The translations under genes and the position numbers were made by a program. From Turbatrix aceti (taxonomy: Eukaryota; Nematoda; Chromadorea; Rhabditida; Panagrolaimidae), in contig OZ017770.1 in assembly GCA_963969345.1 (NCBI GenBank), positions 9,666,180 to 9,730,179 of the forward strand: 64,000 nucleotides of DNA, in the 5' to 3' direction. Shown here piece by piece: positions 34,901 through 46,045 of this stretch (positions are counted from its first letter, which is position 1; every line of letters starts with the position of its first letter). The notes under the pieces were generated by a model. The model searched no databases, was not told where the DNA came from, and saw only the letters and a program-made list of their open reading frames with translations.

Positions 34901-37900
34901 TTTGATGGCAGTCAAGACGCGCTGCCTGGCATACAGTGTAGCAAACCTGCCGACGTAGATGATTACAGCGCCAAAGACTTCGTTGTCAAAGAGTCGACAA
35001 AAATCGCGAAGACGAAAGAGATCTCTGATATTGAAATCAAACGTATGACCGGGGCATACGATGTCGGCAATACGTGAAACCTCGTAGTTTAGGTTGAATA
35101 TGCAAGATCCAAAGTATTCTTCACTGGATTGCAGCCCACTGCGCAGAATGCTGATTATGGACAACATACTTAGGGGACGCAAACGGATCTGAAAAGTTCG
35201 GTTGAGCCAAAGAAACAAAAAGTTTGCAACATATTTTGTTAAAATCATGAAACATTTTTATTAAATTTCATGATGGCTTTTCTAAATTAATAAAAAAAGC
35301 GACAAAATTCCGTATATTTTCAAATTGTTTTTTTGTTGTCTTTCGATTAAAAAAAATAATTTTTTTATAAAAATGAATCAGTTTCAGGTCGATGCATGTA
35401 ATCTCATTTCCCCGCCATTTTTGTCGTAAAAAAACCCACAGTAGTAAAACGATTGAAAAGTCCCTTTGCCAATCTCTCGCCTTGTCGATGAGGATTTTGG
35501 CATGCAAAAAACCGGCACTTTGTGGCATCAATTTTGAAAGTTTTGTTGAGCTCCGGAATGAATAGTCTTTGTCTGTAGTCGAAGCATGAACTGAGGCCTT
35601 TCAGAACTGAAGGGGGCGCCAGATTTATCTATAAAAACACAAAATATGCTTAATACTGCGACAAAATTTCAAATTAATAGCCAACCTCTTCGAGAATGAC
35701 CCATAAGCCTTCTTTGATGGCTTTCAGCAACGGTCCATCTCGCCACTCAAAAGTGATCAGTCCGTCTTTATCGGAGACCGGAACATCCCTTCCAATGAGA
35801 TCTGCGATATCTGTCTGGTCGCTCAGATTGAGGCGTACCACGCGATGTCCAGTGAGCGAAGCAAGGCCAGCGATGAGACACGACTTGCCGACACCCGGTT
35901 CGCCATCAAGCAAGATTGGCTTGTTGATCATGAGCGCCCGAGCGACGCGGACAGCATTTTCCTTGACGCAATCTTCGTCGATCAAGAAATTGTTTATGAT
36001 TTCGTCGTCTTCGTAGGGACCTTTCCGAATTGAAAATGCATCAATGTTGACGTAGCCATCGATATCCAGCGGCGGGTTTGTACTAATCCATACTTCGCCA
36101 AGGTCATGCTTGATTCGTAGGTCAGTGATCTAGAAAAAAAGCTCAAAGTAGCATAAAGTATGACCGGTTCGTAATATTTCATTTGCTAGACTTTCAGAAA
36201 TAATATTATAAAAATGAGGCACAAACATTGGAAAAAATATTTTTGAACTGAAAATGTATGTATATGTTTTTGTAAAAAAAGATTTTTTTATTTGTTTTGT
36301 TAAAACAAAAGAAGTTAGTCTATCAATTTAGAATTAGGTTTTTTAATGAACAAAGTTTTTTAACACAAATAAAAAAATTTCTCCGGCATCACAAAACAAA
36401 AACAAAACATACCAGCTTGTCGAAAAACTGATTCAAACTGAAATCGTCGACCTCAATTCTCGACGGTATCGTGCCAATATTATCCATTACGACAGCTGTC
36501 ACTGCATGCACGAAGGCGTTGGCGATAGGCATCGAAGTTTGTGCCTGACAGGCTACAAAGACGCGAGAGGCAGCGATGACGTCGGTAATCGAAAACACTT
36601 TTTGAAAACACGTGACAGTGAGCATCGCTGACAACGTAAAGAATTCAGCAATGGCTGCAACGATGCCGGGTCGATGGCGATGATAAACCCCGAGTTCATG
36701 GGCTACGATTTTTTGAACATCAGCCACGGGGAAATCGATTGAACACCAGATCTCCGTGAACCTGTTTCGTAATGCCGGGTCGAGCTCATTATGACCGATA
36801 TCATTTCCAGGATTCATTGTTGCAATTAACTGAAAGCCATCAGCAGCCTTGGCGATCTTATCATTGACCAGGCGGACAGTTCGGCTACTCTCCAGGAGTG
36901 GAAGGAGTTCATTGAGTTCAGCATCGGCGACGAAGGAGATGTCATCGATCAAAACCAGTGAGCCTGCTTTCATGGCCTGAACGACGCATCCATCCTGCCA
37001 AAAAAATCCACTGTTGGCTTGGGGCCGGAAAGAGCCGAGCAGATCGGCGATTTCGGTCTTTCCGTGACAATTGATGGCCAGGAGGTCTCCGGCAGAAAGT
37101 ACCGTCGCAGCTGTAGTCTTGCCGCAGCCTGTTTCGCCGACCATGAGGACGGGTTCGTTGCAGCGAAAAGCCTGGGACGCAAGAATGATCATCCGACGCA
37201 TGCCGAAGGTCGAAACAACGCCTCGGCTTTGCATGAAGGCTTCACTTGCAATTTCCGGGAGATATGGGGATTCTTCACCAAATAGATATTCTTCGTCGAT
37301 TTTGACCTAAATCTTGGAAATTTTAGTCTGTCACAAATTCCAAAACAAACCTTGAAAACTGATTTCAACACACGAATGACCTGTTTAGTGTCCTGATGAG
37401 TTCTGCACTTTGCAGCTAGTAGAAAAAAGCCTTGTTCAGCTAACATCCGCTTCCATTGGTCACTTGGATTTGAAGCAGAACGATTCGCCCATCGAAAGAG
37501 ATCCTTGAGGCTCATGAATCCGTCGGACGAATTGAATATCCCGGTAGACGACCTGTGCATCCTGAGCTGGGTGAGAACCTCGACCATGCTCTTTGCTGGA
37601 GACTCATCAATGTTGTACCGTGTGGAAACGATCTTGACGAGTTCGTCAGCGGGTGGGCGATCGACATGAATAACGGCAAATCGATTTCTGTACGACCGAT
37701 GGAGTTTTGTACGACCTGCGTACGTTCCTGACTTCAGCGTCGCAAAAAGGCGAAACCGAGAATGAGCTGGAACTGTAATATTCTTCTCCGCAACGTAAAG
37801 TTCTCTGTTGACGTCCAGGAGCTAAAAAAAATCAAAAATATATAAAAACCCATTTTCAAAACAACTCACTCCGTTGAGAGCTTTGAGAACAGCCACGGGA

Positions 37901-40900
37901 GCGAGATTGAGATCTTCCAGGATAACCCAGTCGCCCTTACGGACAGCCTGAAGCAAAGGTCCCTCAACAAACGTCAGCCGACGATCTGCGTCTAAGACGT
38001 AGTGCCCGATGTATTCCCGTAATTCCGTGTGTTTGTGGTTGTAAATGCGATGAACAACATTTCCGGTGGTCAGAGCAAGGTTCATGATAGCAGATGTTTT
38101 GCCGACATCCATCTCGCCTACCAGAAGCACCGGAAGCTTTCCCCTTGCCACGACCCGAGCCAGTTTGGATCGAGTGTTGCGAACTGACTTGGTGAAGACG
38201 TACTTGCTGTCAGCCTGTGGCTCAGCATTGCCTTGTTCGATGTATGAGTCTTCGACAATGACCTGCTTCTTGTCCGGGTTGGGCTTGGCATTGGCGACGG
38301 GAACGTTCGGAAAATGCTTGGATAGAATATCAGACATTTTTTCGTAAGCCTTGAAGTCGAGTTCGTTGGCAAAAGCAATGACGACGCCTTCGTAAAGGGA
38401 ACGTAATACATTGGTGTAGACGTCTTCGGCAGAAAACAAAAGAGCTCGACATAAGTTATGTAGGCTGAAATTGTTTTTTTTAATAGTTGAAAATCAAAAA
38501 TTTCAAAAAAATGTACACGTGAAAAAAATGAACTTAAAAAAATGAATGAAATAGTTTTTTTGAATTTTCAGCTTGAAATTTGAAGAAAAGCACATTTTTT
38601 GGCATTAAAAAGAAATATTCAATTTCTGTTTTTTTCAATATATTTAATACTTTGAAAAAACGTTTTTATAATATTTTGTTTTCAAAAATTACCTATACGT
38701 TTTTGGAAAAGTCTCAATAGCTTCGCGATAAAAGTTGACTAAAGCGCTCAGATGAACGTCAAGAATATTTGGCATATGGTGCCGAATGACAATCTTGAGC
38801 TGGGCCCGATTTGTGGTTGGATGAACAACGAATTCTGTTAGGTTGGAATTCAGATCGGGTGGCAACTTTTGATTTTGTGCTTCCGTATCGGAGGTTTTGC
38901 ACATCAGCAGACGAAAATCAGGGTGAGTGCTGAACTGTCGGTCGAGCAAACTCTTGATGATTTCGAGTTGATCGTCCGATATGAGCTGGAAATTCTCAAC
39001 GAGTAACCATCGGCCTGCTTTCGCAGCTTTGGTGACGACGCCCTCGACGTAGGAGCACGTCACGGTTGCTTTCTCAAATGAATTCAGCCTTTCAAGACAT
39101 TCAACGAGGAGTTCAGTCCATTTGAAAGTGTCGACGTCGTCGCACATGAGAATTTTTTTCGAAGTTTGTGCGATGAGCCGAATAAATTCGAGATAACGTT
39201 CTTCAGAAAACAATACCCGGAATTGAGACAAGAACACATCGTTTTGATCAATGTTGCAAGTCTTAGACAGTAAATTACGAAATTGAGTGAACATATTTTG
39301 AATTTGCTCAACGACAGCAATTGGCAGGAAGCTGAAAACATAATTTTTGTACCATGTTTAAGGAGAAAAAAGCTAAAAAACAAACCCTCCAGAGAGATGA
39401 CTTGTCGAATCTTCGATCAGATTTACAACATCCAATTCGACGCGGAGAAAGGATGCTAAAGACTGGATTATGGTTGATTTTCCCACACCGCTCTCGCCGG
39501 TAAGCAGGACAGTCTCTGATCCATCTTGGGCTAGACAGACGCCAATCTGTTCCAATGTCGAACGAACGTTGGACGTCAAGCCAATAGAAAGTGGTGCGGA
39601 ATACTTGTGGTCGCGAATCGGTAGCGAAACTCTGCCAAATGTCGCAAATCCCACCGATGTTGACACTCGCGCATTGTTATCACGAAGCACAGAATTCGCA
39701 ATATCATTAGAGACTCCGAGACATCGCGCCACGATTTTGGATACAACACGTCGATGAGCCATGTCGCGAATGTTGAATGCAAAAATTTCAATGGCCTCTT
39801 TGAAAATAGCCAATGTTGTCGGAAAATTTTGAGTCAACGAAATACGCCGACAAATTCGAAGTAAAGAACTAGAAGTGAAAAAATTCGTTAAATGGAGAAA
39901 AAATGCCAATGATTCCGGAAAGCATAATTAAATTTAGGGATTTTTTGTGCTCCAAATATTGAAACCACATGTTGAGAAAAAACATTCTTTTTTATATAAA
40001 AGCTGAATACAAAAGATCTATATTTTAGACTAAAAAAGAAAAAAAATATTTCGTGTTTTTTGTGTATTATAAAAATCGCATTTGGGTCCATTCGCATTTT
40101 AGCACTTTGAATCTTAGAATTGGGGAAAAAACTGTTTGTAAAGTGTTTTTTTATAAAAGACGGTACGATTATTAGGCATATTTTTATTTATACTTACTGT
40201 ATGTCGATCTTGGATTTAATGTCAAGCCGAGCGATTTCGATGTACATGACAATGAACTTCTCAGCGTGCTCCGGTACAACTTGAAATTTGTGGGTCAAAA
40301 TTCGAACCATATCCGCAGAAGTAAACGTTTTCATGTTAATCTTCCAAGGACAATTTTGATAAAGTTGAGAAGAAAACTTCGTTTGTTTCGCTTCTGTTCT
40401 CACGGTGCAAACAATTTTCAGATGCGCATGAAGAGGTTCGGAATCGCAGCCGGGAAAAAGTTGGGCAGTCATAGTCCGGCAAACTTCCAATAACATCAGG
40501 AAGTTCGGAGAATTGACATTAACGTTTTCAAAAAGCACAATAACTTTTTGTTTGACCAGCTGGAGAAATTTTTTTATAAAACGTCGTGAAGCAAACAAAA
40601 ACAGAATTTACCTCGTTGAACGTCGACTTACTAAAAATTATTTCGCCGGGTATTTTGGTTCCTTCATAGCTGCCCCAGAGATCCTAAAAACCCTTATTTC
40701 AACGTTTTCAATCCAAAAAAATCCATAACAAACGTTGGCTGTTGAGCTGATCGTTACACTTTTGAGAAAGTACTTGAGGCGCGCAGCTACCTGCTTCACA
40801 ATTGATTTCTTCCCGCTGCCACTTGGCCCCTGAAACCACCAAAAATACCACCAAAACTTTTTAAACAACCTACCGCAACAACGACAAATGAAGTAGCACT

Positions 40901-41023
40901 TAAAAACTCTTGAAGGAGCCTTTGTTCGTATTCGTGAATCTCATTGATCAGGGACGTATCTTCATTGACTCGAGGTCTCTTTGTCAGAGACAACGCTTCT
41001 TGGAACTGATGGATACGTTTCAT
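25970..41023 (-). CDS. MDN1: Midasin (MDN1/REA1), giant AAA+ ATPase of 60S ribosome assembly
   Basis: About 21 exons, estimated near 4,000 aa (yeast Rea1 is about 4,900). In the family this dynein-like ATPase pulls assembly factors (Rsa4/Ytm1 type, bound through MIDAS) off nuclear pre-60S particles. Six AAA+ modules are visible in order. Walker A motifs: GPSGSGKKS (about 40829), GESGVGKS (39500), GEMDVGKTS (38120), GETGCGKTT (37140), GEPGVGKS (35900), GARNSGKTS (34690). Walker B-like strands include VIVLFENVN, LLVENFQ, WVILEDLNLAP, LVLIDDIS, WVILEE and WLLMEDVN. The long linker (about 33.1-28.2 kb) is followed by a D/E-rich region (27.5-26.8 kb) and the C-terminal VWA domain with MIDAS DNSRS (about 26575) after KRIDM...KIWLRP. 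Checked junctions keep frame, for example TAN|DLWGSYEG and NRFTT|IRLRPLS. Only about 50 residues precede the first Walker A, and AAA1 has Lys where Thr/Ser normally follows GK. The longest intron is about 31.78-32.29 kb. Confidence 0.96.
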
Positions 41024-41040
41024 TTTCTAAAAGACAAGAG
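41024..41040 (-). other. Putative trans-splice acceptor at the midasin start
   Basis: On the minus strand TTGTCTTTTAG is followed by only three bases before ATG. No upstream exon is visible in the roughly 200 bp before the LINE relic. A spliced-leader acceptor is the simplest reading; an undetected upstream exon is the alternative. Confidence 0.5.
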
Positions 41041-41229
41041 CTTGATATAAAAACACAAAAAAACTATAAATAACACGGACATTAGAGACATAAAGCAGTT
41101 TCATTGCATAATACCTTTATAAAAACAGAGGTCTTTTTTTATACAATCAACGCGACTAATGAAAACAAATTTGTATATATGTAGTCTAAGTCCGAGGCGG
41201 TAAATGTATAAATAAATAAATAAAAATAC

Positions 41230-43250
41230 AAATAACAACGAAAAAAATGTGAAAAAGGGTGTGTTGCACGGGACTGCGCAGCAAGAACCTCGAGACCATC
41301 ACCAAGATACTGCAGGACGTTATCAGATTGCTCGAGGCGTTCCAGAAAGTCGCCAAAGCATCAAAGACAGTCGATTCAACTGCCCGCTTAACTATTAATC
41401 AGATTTGCTTGTCAACGAATGTTACCGTTGCGGCAAAACGTACAGTTTAGATTGTTCTAGCAACAAAAGCGGGTTCGGAGTACCGGTGAAGCCGAAACTG
41501 GCTATGAAATGATCACAACCATAGTCAACCAAGCAGCTAAAGCAGCTACGTCGTACGAAGATTTACATACCTTCTCGAGTGTCTGCAAAGACGCGACTCT
41601 TGCCTCGCGCAGACACTTAAAGTTAACCAGGTCATCTTCTCCCGAGCCGAACTACTGTATATGCAAGTTGCCAAAATGGTGGCATTTTGTTTCAAGAAAA
41701 CTTTCAACGACGTCACCTATAAATCGTATAGGTGACGTCGTATAGGTGCAGTTGAATCGGGCCGCCTACGTCAAGGTCCGCAAGACTCGCTGTATGTATG
41801 CCAAGAAAGTCCTTGATCAAGGTTGATGCTGTATGCCAAGAAGGATTGTATTGGCCGGAGAAGACTTGGCAGGCCAAGATGCAGTGCAGAACGCGGTAGA
41901 GCGCATCAGCAGCTTTTTCAACGAACTCTACCAAGACGCTGACGGTCTCTTACTACGGCCGACACCACCAATTAATATTTGCTTCGAGAGAAAAAAATCA
42001 CAGCTGCTCTGATGACTTGCAAAGCGAGGGCCGCCAAAGGCGCAGATCCAGACCGCGTTCGTGGCTTCTCTATACGCTCGATCGCAAGTTTCCTGGCTGA
42101 TCCTGTACAGCACCTTTTCAAACAATTGCAACAACAGAAGCGGTTCCAGGAAAATTTTCATTTTCGGACACCATCTTACTGTTCAAGAAGAGAGACGCTG
42201 TAAAGGTCGAAAACTACCGACCCATCTCCTTGATACCGTCAATGTACAAAGCCGACACAAAAATCATCCAAAGCGAAATGCAGTGAAATTGCGATAAAAT
42301 TAACCCTATTCCCATTAAACAAGCAGTGTTTCAGAAGAATTTTTCGACACTGTCGCACATCCATGCGCTAAACTAAATGGCGAAAACGTGCGGTGAGTTC
42401 AACCTACCTATCTTTGTTGACTTCCGCAAGGCCTTCGACACCATCTTGTACAAATTCATCTGGTTAGCCCTACGAGACTGTAGTGTCGATGAATTTATTG
42501 TTCAGTTCATTAAACTGCTCTACGCAAATGCCTACTCCGCGATTCGAGTGTGCGGAACTGAAGCAATCTACAAAACACAGCGAGGTTTTTGGCAAGGAGA
42601 CTCCCCATCTCCGCTACTGTTTATCATGGTATTGCAAACTGTACTGGATCAGAAGTCAAAGTCAACTGGAACGTCGCTGTCTTGGCATACGAAGCGACAA
42701 GATATCATCTGATGCCATTCGAAAGCGGACCAAACTGCATAATTGGTAAAGCGACGCGTTACTACAAAAACTGAGATGTGCGCAAAAGCTAAAAATCTCT
42801 GAACAAGACAGTAGGGCACGCCGATTATCCATCTGGACCTCTGATCGCAACGTCTAGCAGTGGCGGAATACCCAAATTCCACTCGACATACAAATTGACT
42901 GCAGACAACGATTACTGCATCTTGGTGTTTGAGATGACTTTAAAAGCGACGGAACGCCATGGAAGATCCAGAGACAAGGCTATTCACAACACAACAGAAA
43001 AAGGTAAGAAGGACAACATCAACAACATGAAGCCGGCGCATACGTCATCTACAACGACTAATTTGAGGAGCTCCATGAAGAACTTTGGAAGATCAAGCGT
43101 AAAGGGGGCATACTCTTCGCAAGGCTATCAACGAAGAAACTCGCCACGCAAAAACTATAAAGTACCTGGCTCTTGCAGAACAAACCCGTCAACTGTCTCA
43201 TCGTTGGAGATCACACTCTGAGCACCTCCGCTTGGCTACCGACCCTTTGA
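41230..43250 (+). pseudogene. RTE-like LINE relic (reverse transcriptase, several frameshifts)
   Basis: The plus strand has, in different frames, the order expected of a LINE reverse transcriptase: a finger region (DPDRV...SIASFLADPVQHLFK), KRDAVKVENYRPISLIPSMY (about 42190-42250), the catalytic-block neighbourhood FVDFRKAFDTILYKFIW, then KTQRGFWQGDSPSPLLFIMV (about 42570-42640). GFWQGDSPSP corresponds to the usual G-RQGD-SP motif. Frameshifts and stops make it non-functional. 41270-41850 and 42700-43230 are less certain parts of the same element. It is directly upstream of and divergent from midasin. Confidence 0.8.
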
Positions 43251-44200
43251 ACTCTTAATTGGAAACAAAATTATGTATAGTGTTAACTGCCTAGAATTTG
43301 CATAAAATATCTGTACATAAGCTCGCGCCACCAAATAAACTGAGAGAGACTTGAGTGAGTCGCGCTTGGAGCATACTCCATCAGACCAAATAAAACCACA
43401 AAAACGTTGACATCAAATAGAGGACATAAACTAGAAGAAACAAAAATGTGGAACGCATCGCTCCTCCCCTTTTCGGTAGAAAACAAGTAAGAAGAAAGAA
43501 AATCGTTATAAAATCATTCAAAAAAATAATTGCCACCATTGATTGACGACAAAGAATCGTTCCGTTAATAACAATAAGCAAGATTGCAGATAACTCATTC
43601 AAAAATTTTGTAACGCGATACAATCTTGAAAAAGTGTTAACAATCGCGACTCAGTAAACACAGGGCAAAAACTTTGACATCCGATAACAACACTGAATAA
43701 AGCACGTTACTGGCAAATGAACGTGATTACGTAAACATTAGTAAAGAGAGGGACACAAGCCATGTCACAGGTCAAGTAAAACAAAGAACGCTAGTTGTAA
43801 TATCCAGAAGAGTAATGCACACGTGGAGAAATAAACAACGCAGCACTCGCAAAAAAATATGAGCAGCGCGATAGTGCGCACGCAGCGGCTGGCTAATGAA
43901 CGTAGGCCAGCACCTAGAAGGCTGGCGTGTTTCCAGTGGTCGAGTAAGAGATTGAAAAACGACGCCCACAATTTCCCGCACTATGCGTTCTCTCTCTCAT
44001 CTTGGCAGTGGACGAGTAAGAAATTGAAGAACGACGACCACTATTTCCCGCACTATGCTTTCTCTCTCTCATCTTGGCAGCATAAAAGTTGTCTCTCGTC
44101 AATGATTTTTTGTCATGCACGCTTGCGTTATTTGGGCATCAATACGTTTGTCTTTGACAAACAATTACCTATCGATTGACTTGAAAGCACGAATGACATT
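43251..44200. other. Intergenic; contains a 72-bp tandem duplication
   Basis: No gene is supported. 43936-44008 and 44009-44080 are two tandem copies of a 72-73 bp unit (GAGTAAGA-ATTGAA-AACGACG, TTTCCCGCACTATGC, CTCTCTCTCATCTTGGCAG). Each ends in a polypyrimidine-AG that looks like a splice acceptor. Short open frames on the minus strand only reflect the repeat. Confidence 0.65.
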
Positions 44201-44220
44201 AAAAAGTAAACATCAAAAAA

Positions 44221-45840
44221 GTGGTTGTTTATTTCTTTCAAAATTATTGTGTTGTTGTCCTTTCTTTTCATTTATCTAGTGAAGCCTGCGTTTTTATCAT
44301 ATCGGATGGATTTTGTTTTATGCGCTGGATGCAGATTTTCAACCGAGCCATAACAGCTCACATATTTGTTTGCCTTTACAAAAGCATGCGTTTGTCTGTC
44401 TTGCTCACCGTTTTCTTCTCATCTCCTTTTCGATGGTTGTCATCAAGGCATAAAACCGGCCTAAAAATCAGGCCGCCGGCCGGCTTGCGGCCGGCCTAAA
44501 TTTTCAGGCCGAAGCCGGGCCGGCCGCGGCCGCGGCCTTTTTTTTGAAAAAAATTTTCGTGCTTTATTTTAGGGTTATTTTCGCAAAATTTGACCAAATT
44601 TAGAAAAAAATTTTTTTTGGAAACAACCTAATATTATGGAAAAATGCATAATAATAAATTCCCCTGTGGTAAAAAGTAAAAAAAAGACGAATGAAGCACA
44701 AAAACGTCAGAAAATCATACTTTTTTTCGAAAAAAATCAACTTTCGAATATTTTTCCGGCTTTTCCCGGCTTTTTCGGCCGGCCTTGAATCGAAAAGCCG
44801 GCCGGCAGCCGGCCGCGGCCGGCCGGCCGTGCCGGCTTTTGCGGCCGGCCGGCCGGATTTTATGCCTTGGTTGTCATCATTTTTTGCTGCTCAACAAAAT
44901 GTATTTTTTTCTAAAATTTTTTTCTCTTCACTTTTCATATAGCAATTGTCAAACATCACCATTATAATACTGATAGACTAGACAAATTGCATATTAGCCA
45001 GTCGTTATCTCTACTTTTTTTGTTATTAGAATCAGACGTCGCCCATCTGTTATACCAGGCAGTCTAATAGCATAGATTAATTTGGCTTTCAAGTCGAATG
45101 CACATTTTTGGCAACCTGACACCAGCTGCGTCAGCGATCCGTAGTCGACTGCATCTGTGGCAAATATTATTTTTGTTGGAGTTACATAAAACGCTCGATT
45201 AAGTTGTCTTTGGTGCCACACTTCTTCAAATGTTGATGTTTTTTCTTCGCTGATGATGTTTCTATCATTATTGTTTTAGTAAGCGGGTGTATGCCTGAAC
45301 TTTATTTTGCACCGAATGAGCTTCGGGATCTCAAAGCTAGTGTGTCGCGGACGCCACAGCATATGTTTTTTTGATGATCAGAGCTTGAACTCACCAGCGC
45401 ATGCACGTTGTGTAAGAATTTTAACAGCTTGATAAGAATATTAGTTTTAATATTGTTATCAAAAAATTTTTTTAGCAACTGAAGTCTATGTCTCTCGCAA
45501 CGAGCCAAGTCTGAGAAAAAATATTAATTTTGAGCAACATTACAAGTTTTTCAAAAAAATCGTAGTTGTGTAGAATCTACACTGTAGATACCCAGCAGAC
45601 CCAATCTTTTGCCAATGGGATTTAAAATAAATTGCGTCTTCGGCCTAGAAGGATAACATGGAAAGAGAGAGAGGATTGAGGATTAAACTCAGCGTCGATC
45701 TCGCAGACAACAAATACGACCGCACCGCATGTTTTCAGTTCTTGCGATCATCTGTGGACAACTTCTCAATGTATGTTTTTAGTTAAGGTTGTTTTGTGGA
45801 GTAAAAAATTAATCTTTGGTTATTTTGTTGTCAATATGTA
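44221..45840 (+). repeat. Diverged repeat B relic, interrupted by a GC-rich MITE
   Basis: 44221-44444 and 44869-44960 match the repeat B core around 2985-3240 with much divergence. The rest up to about 45540 contains scattered further relics, including the reversed match to 24525-24590. The remainder to 45840 shows nothing recognisable. Confidence 0.65.
44445..44868. mobile_element. GC-rich palindromic MITE (CCGGCC-rich), 10-bp target duplication
   Basis: The 424-bp element has ends AAGGCATAAAACCGGCC and the complement of AAGGCATAAAATCCGGCC. Both subterminal blocks are dense in GGCCGG/CCGCGG palindromes and the centre is AT-rich. GGTTGTCATC flanks it on both sides (44435-44444 and 44869-44878). 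The homologous site in repeat B (about 3205) has one copy of the TGTCATCATTTTTT context, so this is a true insertion. A 9-10 bp duplication is usual for Mutator-like (MULE) elements. Confidence 0.85.
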
Positions 45841-46045
45841 TAATGATCACGTCATTCCAATTTCAACTCACGTTATTTCAATTTCAGTTGACTTTTTTTT
45901 ATAACTAGCCAGTCACAGTACTTTTGCAAGTGGGGACTTCCTGCCTGTTTGATGGATGGTTGGGGGACTCACTCAGTCAGTCGTTGGCCACCCAGCCAGC
46001 AAGATGGTCTTTTCTTTTTTTCACGCACCCTGAGGCTTTTTTAAA
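45841..46045 (-). repeat. Repeat shared with 22380-22560
   Basis: GCCAGTCACAG, GATGGATGGTTGGGGGACTC and CAGTCGTTG landmarks recur in the same order at 22440-22540. In both places the segment joins the repeat B core at the AAACGTACTGTGG boundary, replacing the GTTCG-rich part seen in palindrome 1. Confidence 0.8.

Noticed and set aside
43859..44179. 106-codon plus-strand frame containing a repeated peptide
   Set aside because: The peptide repeat only reflects the 72-bp tandem DNA duplication; no start context, splice partner or domain.
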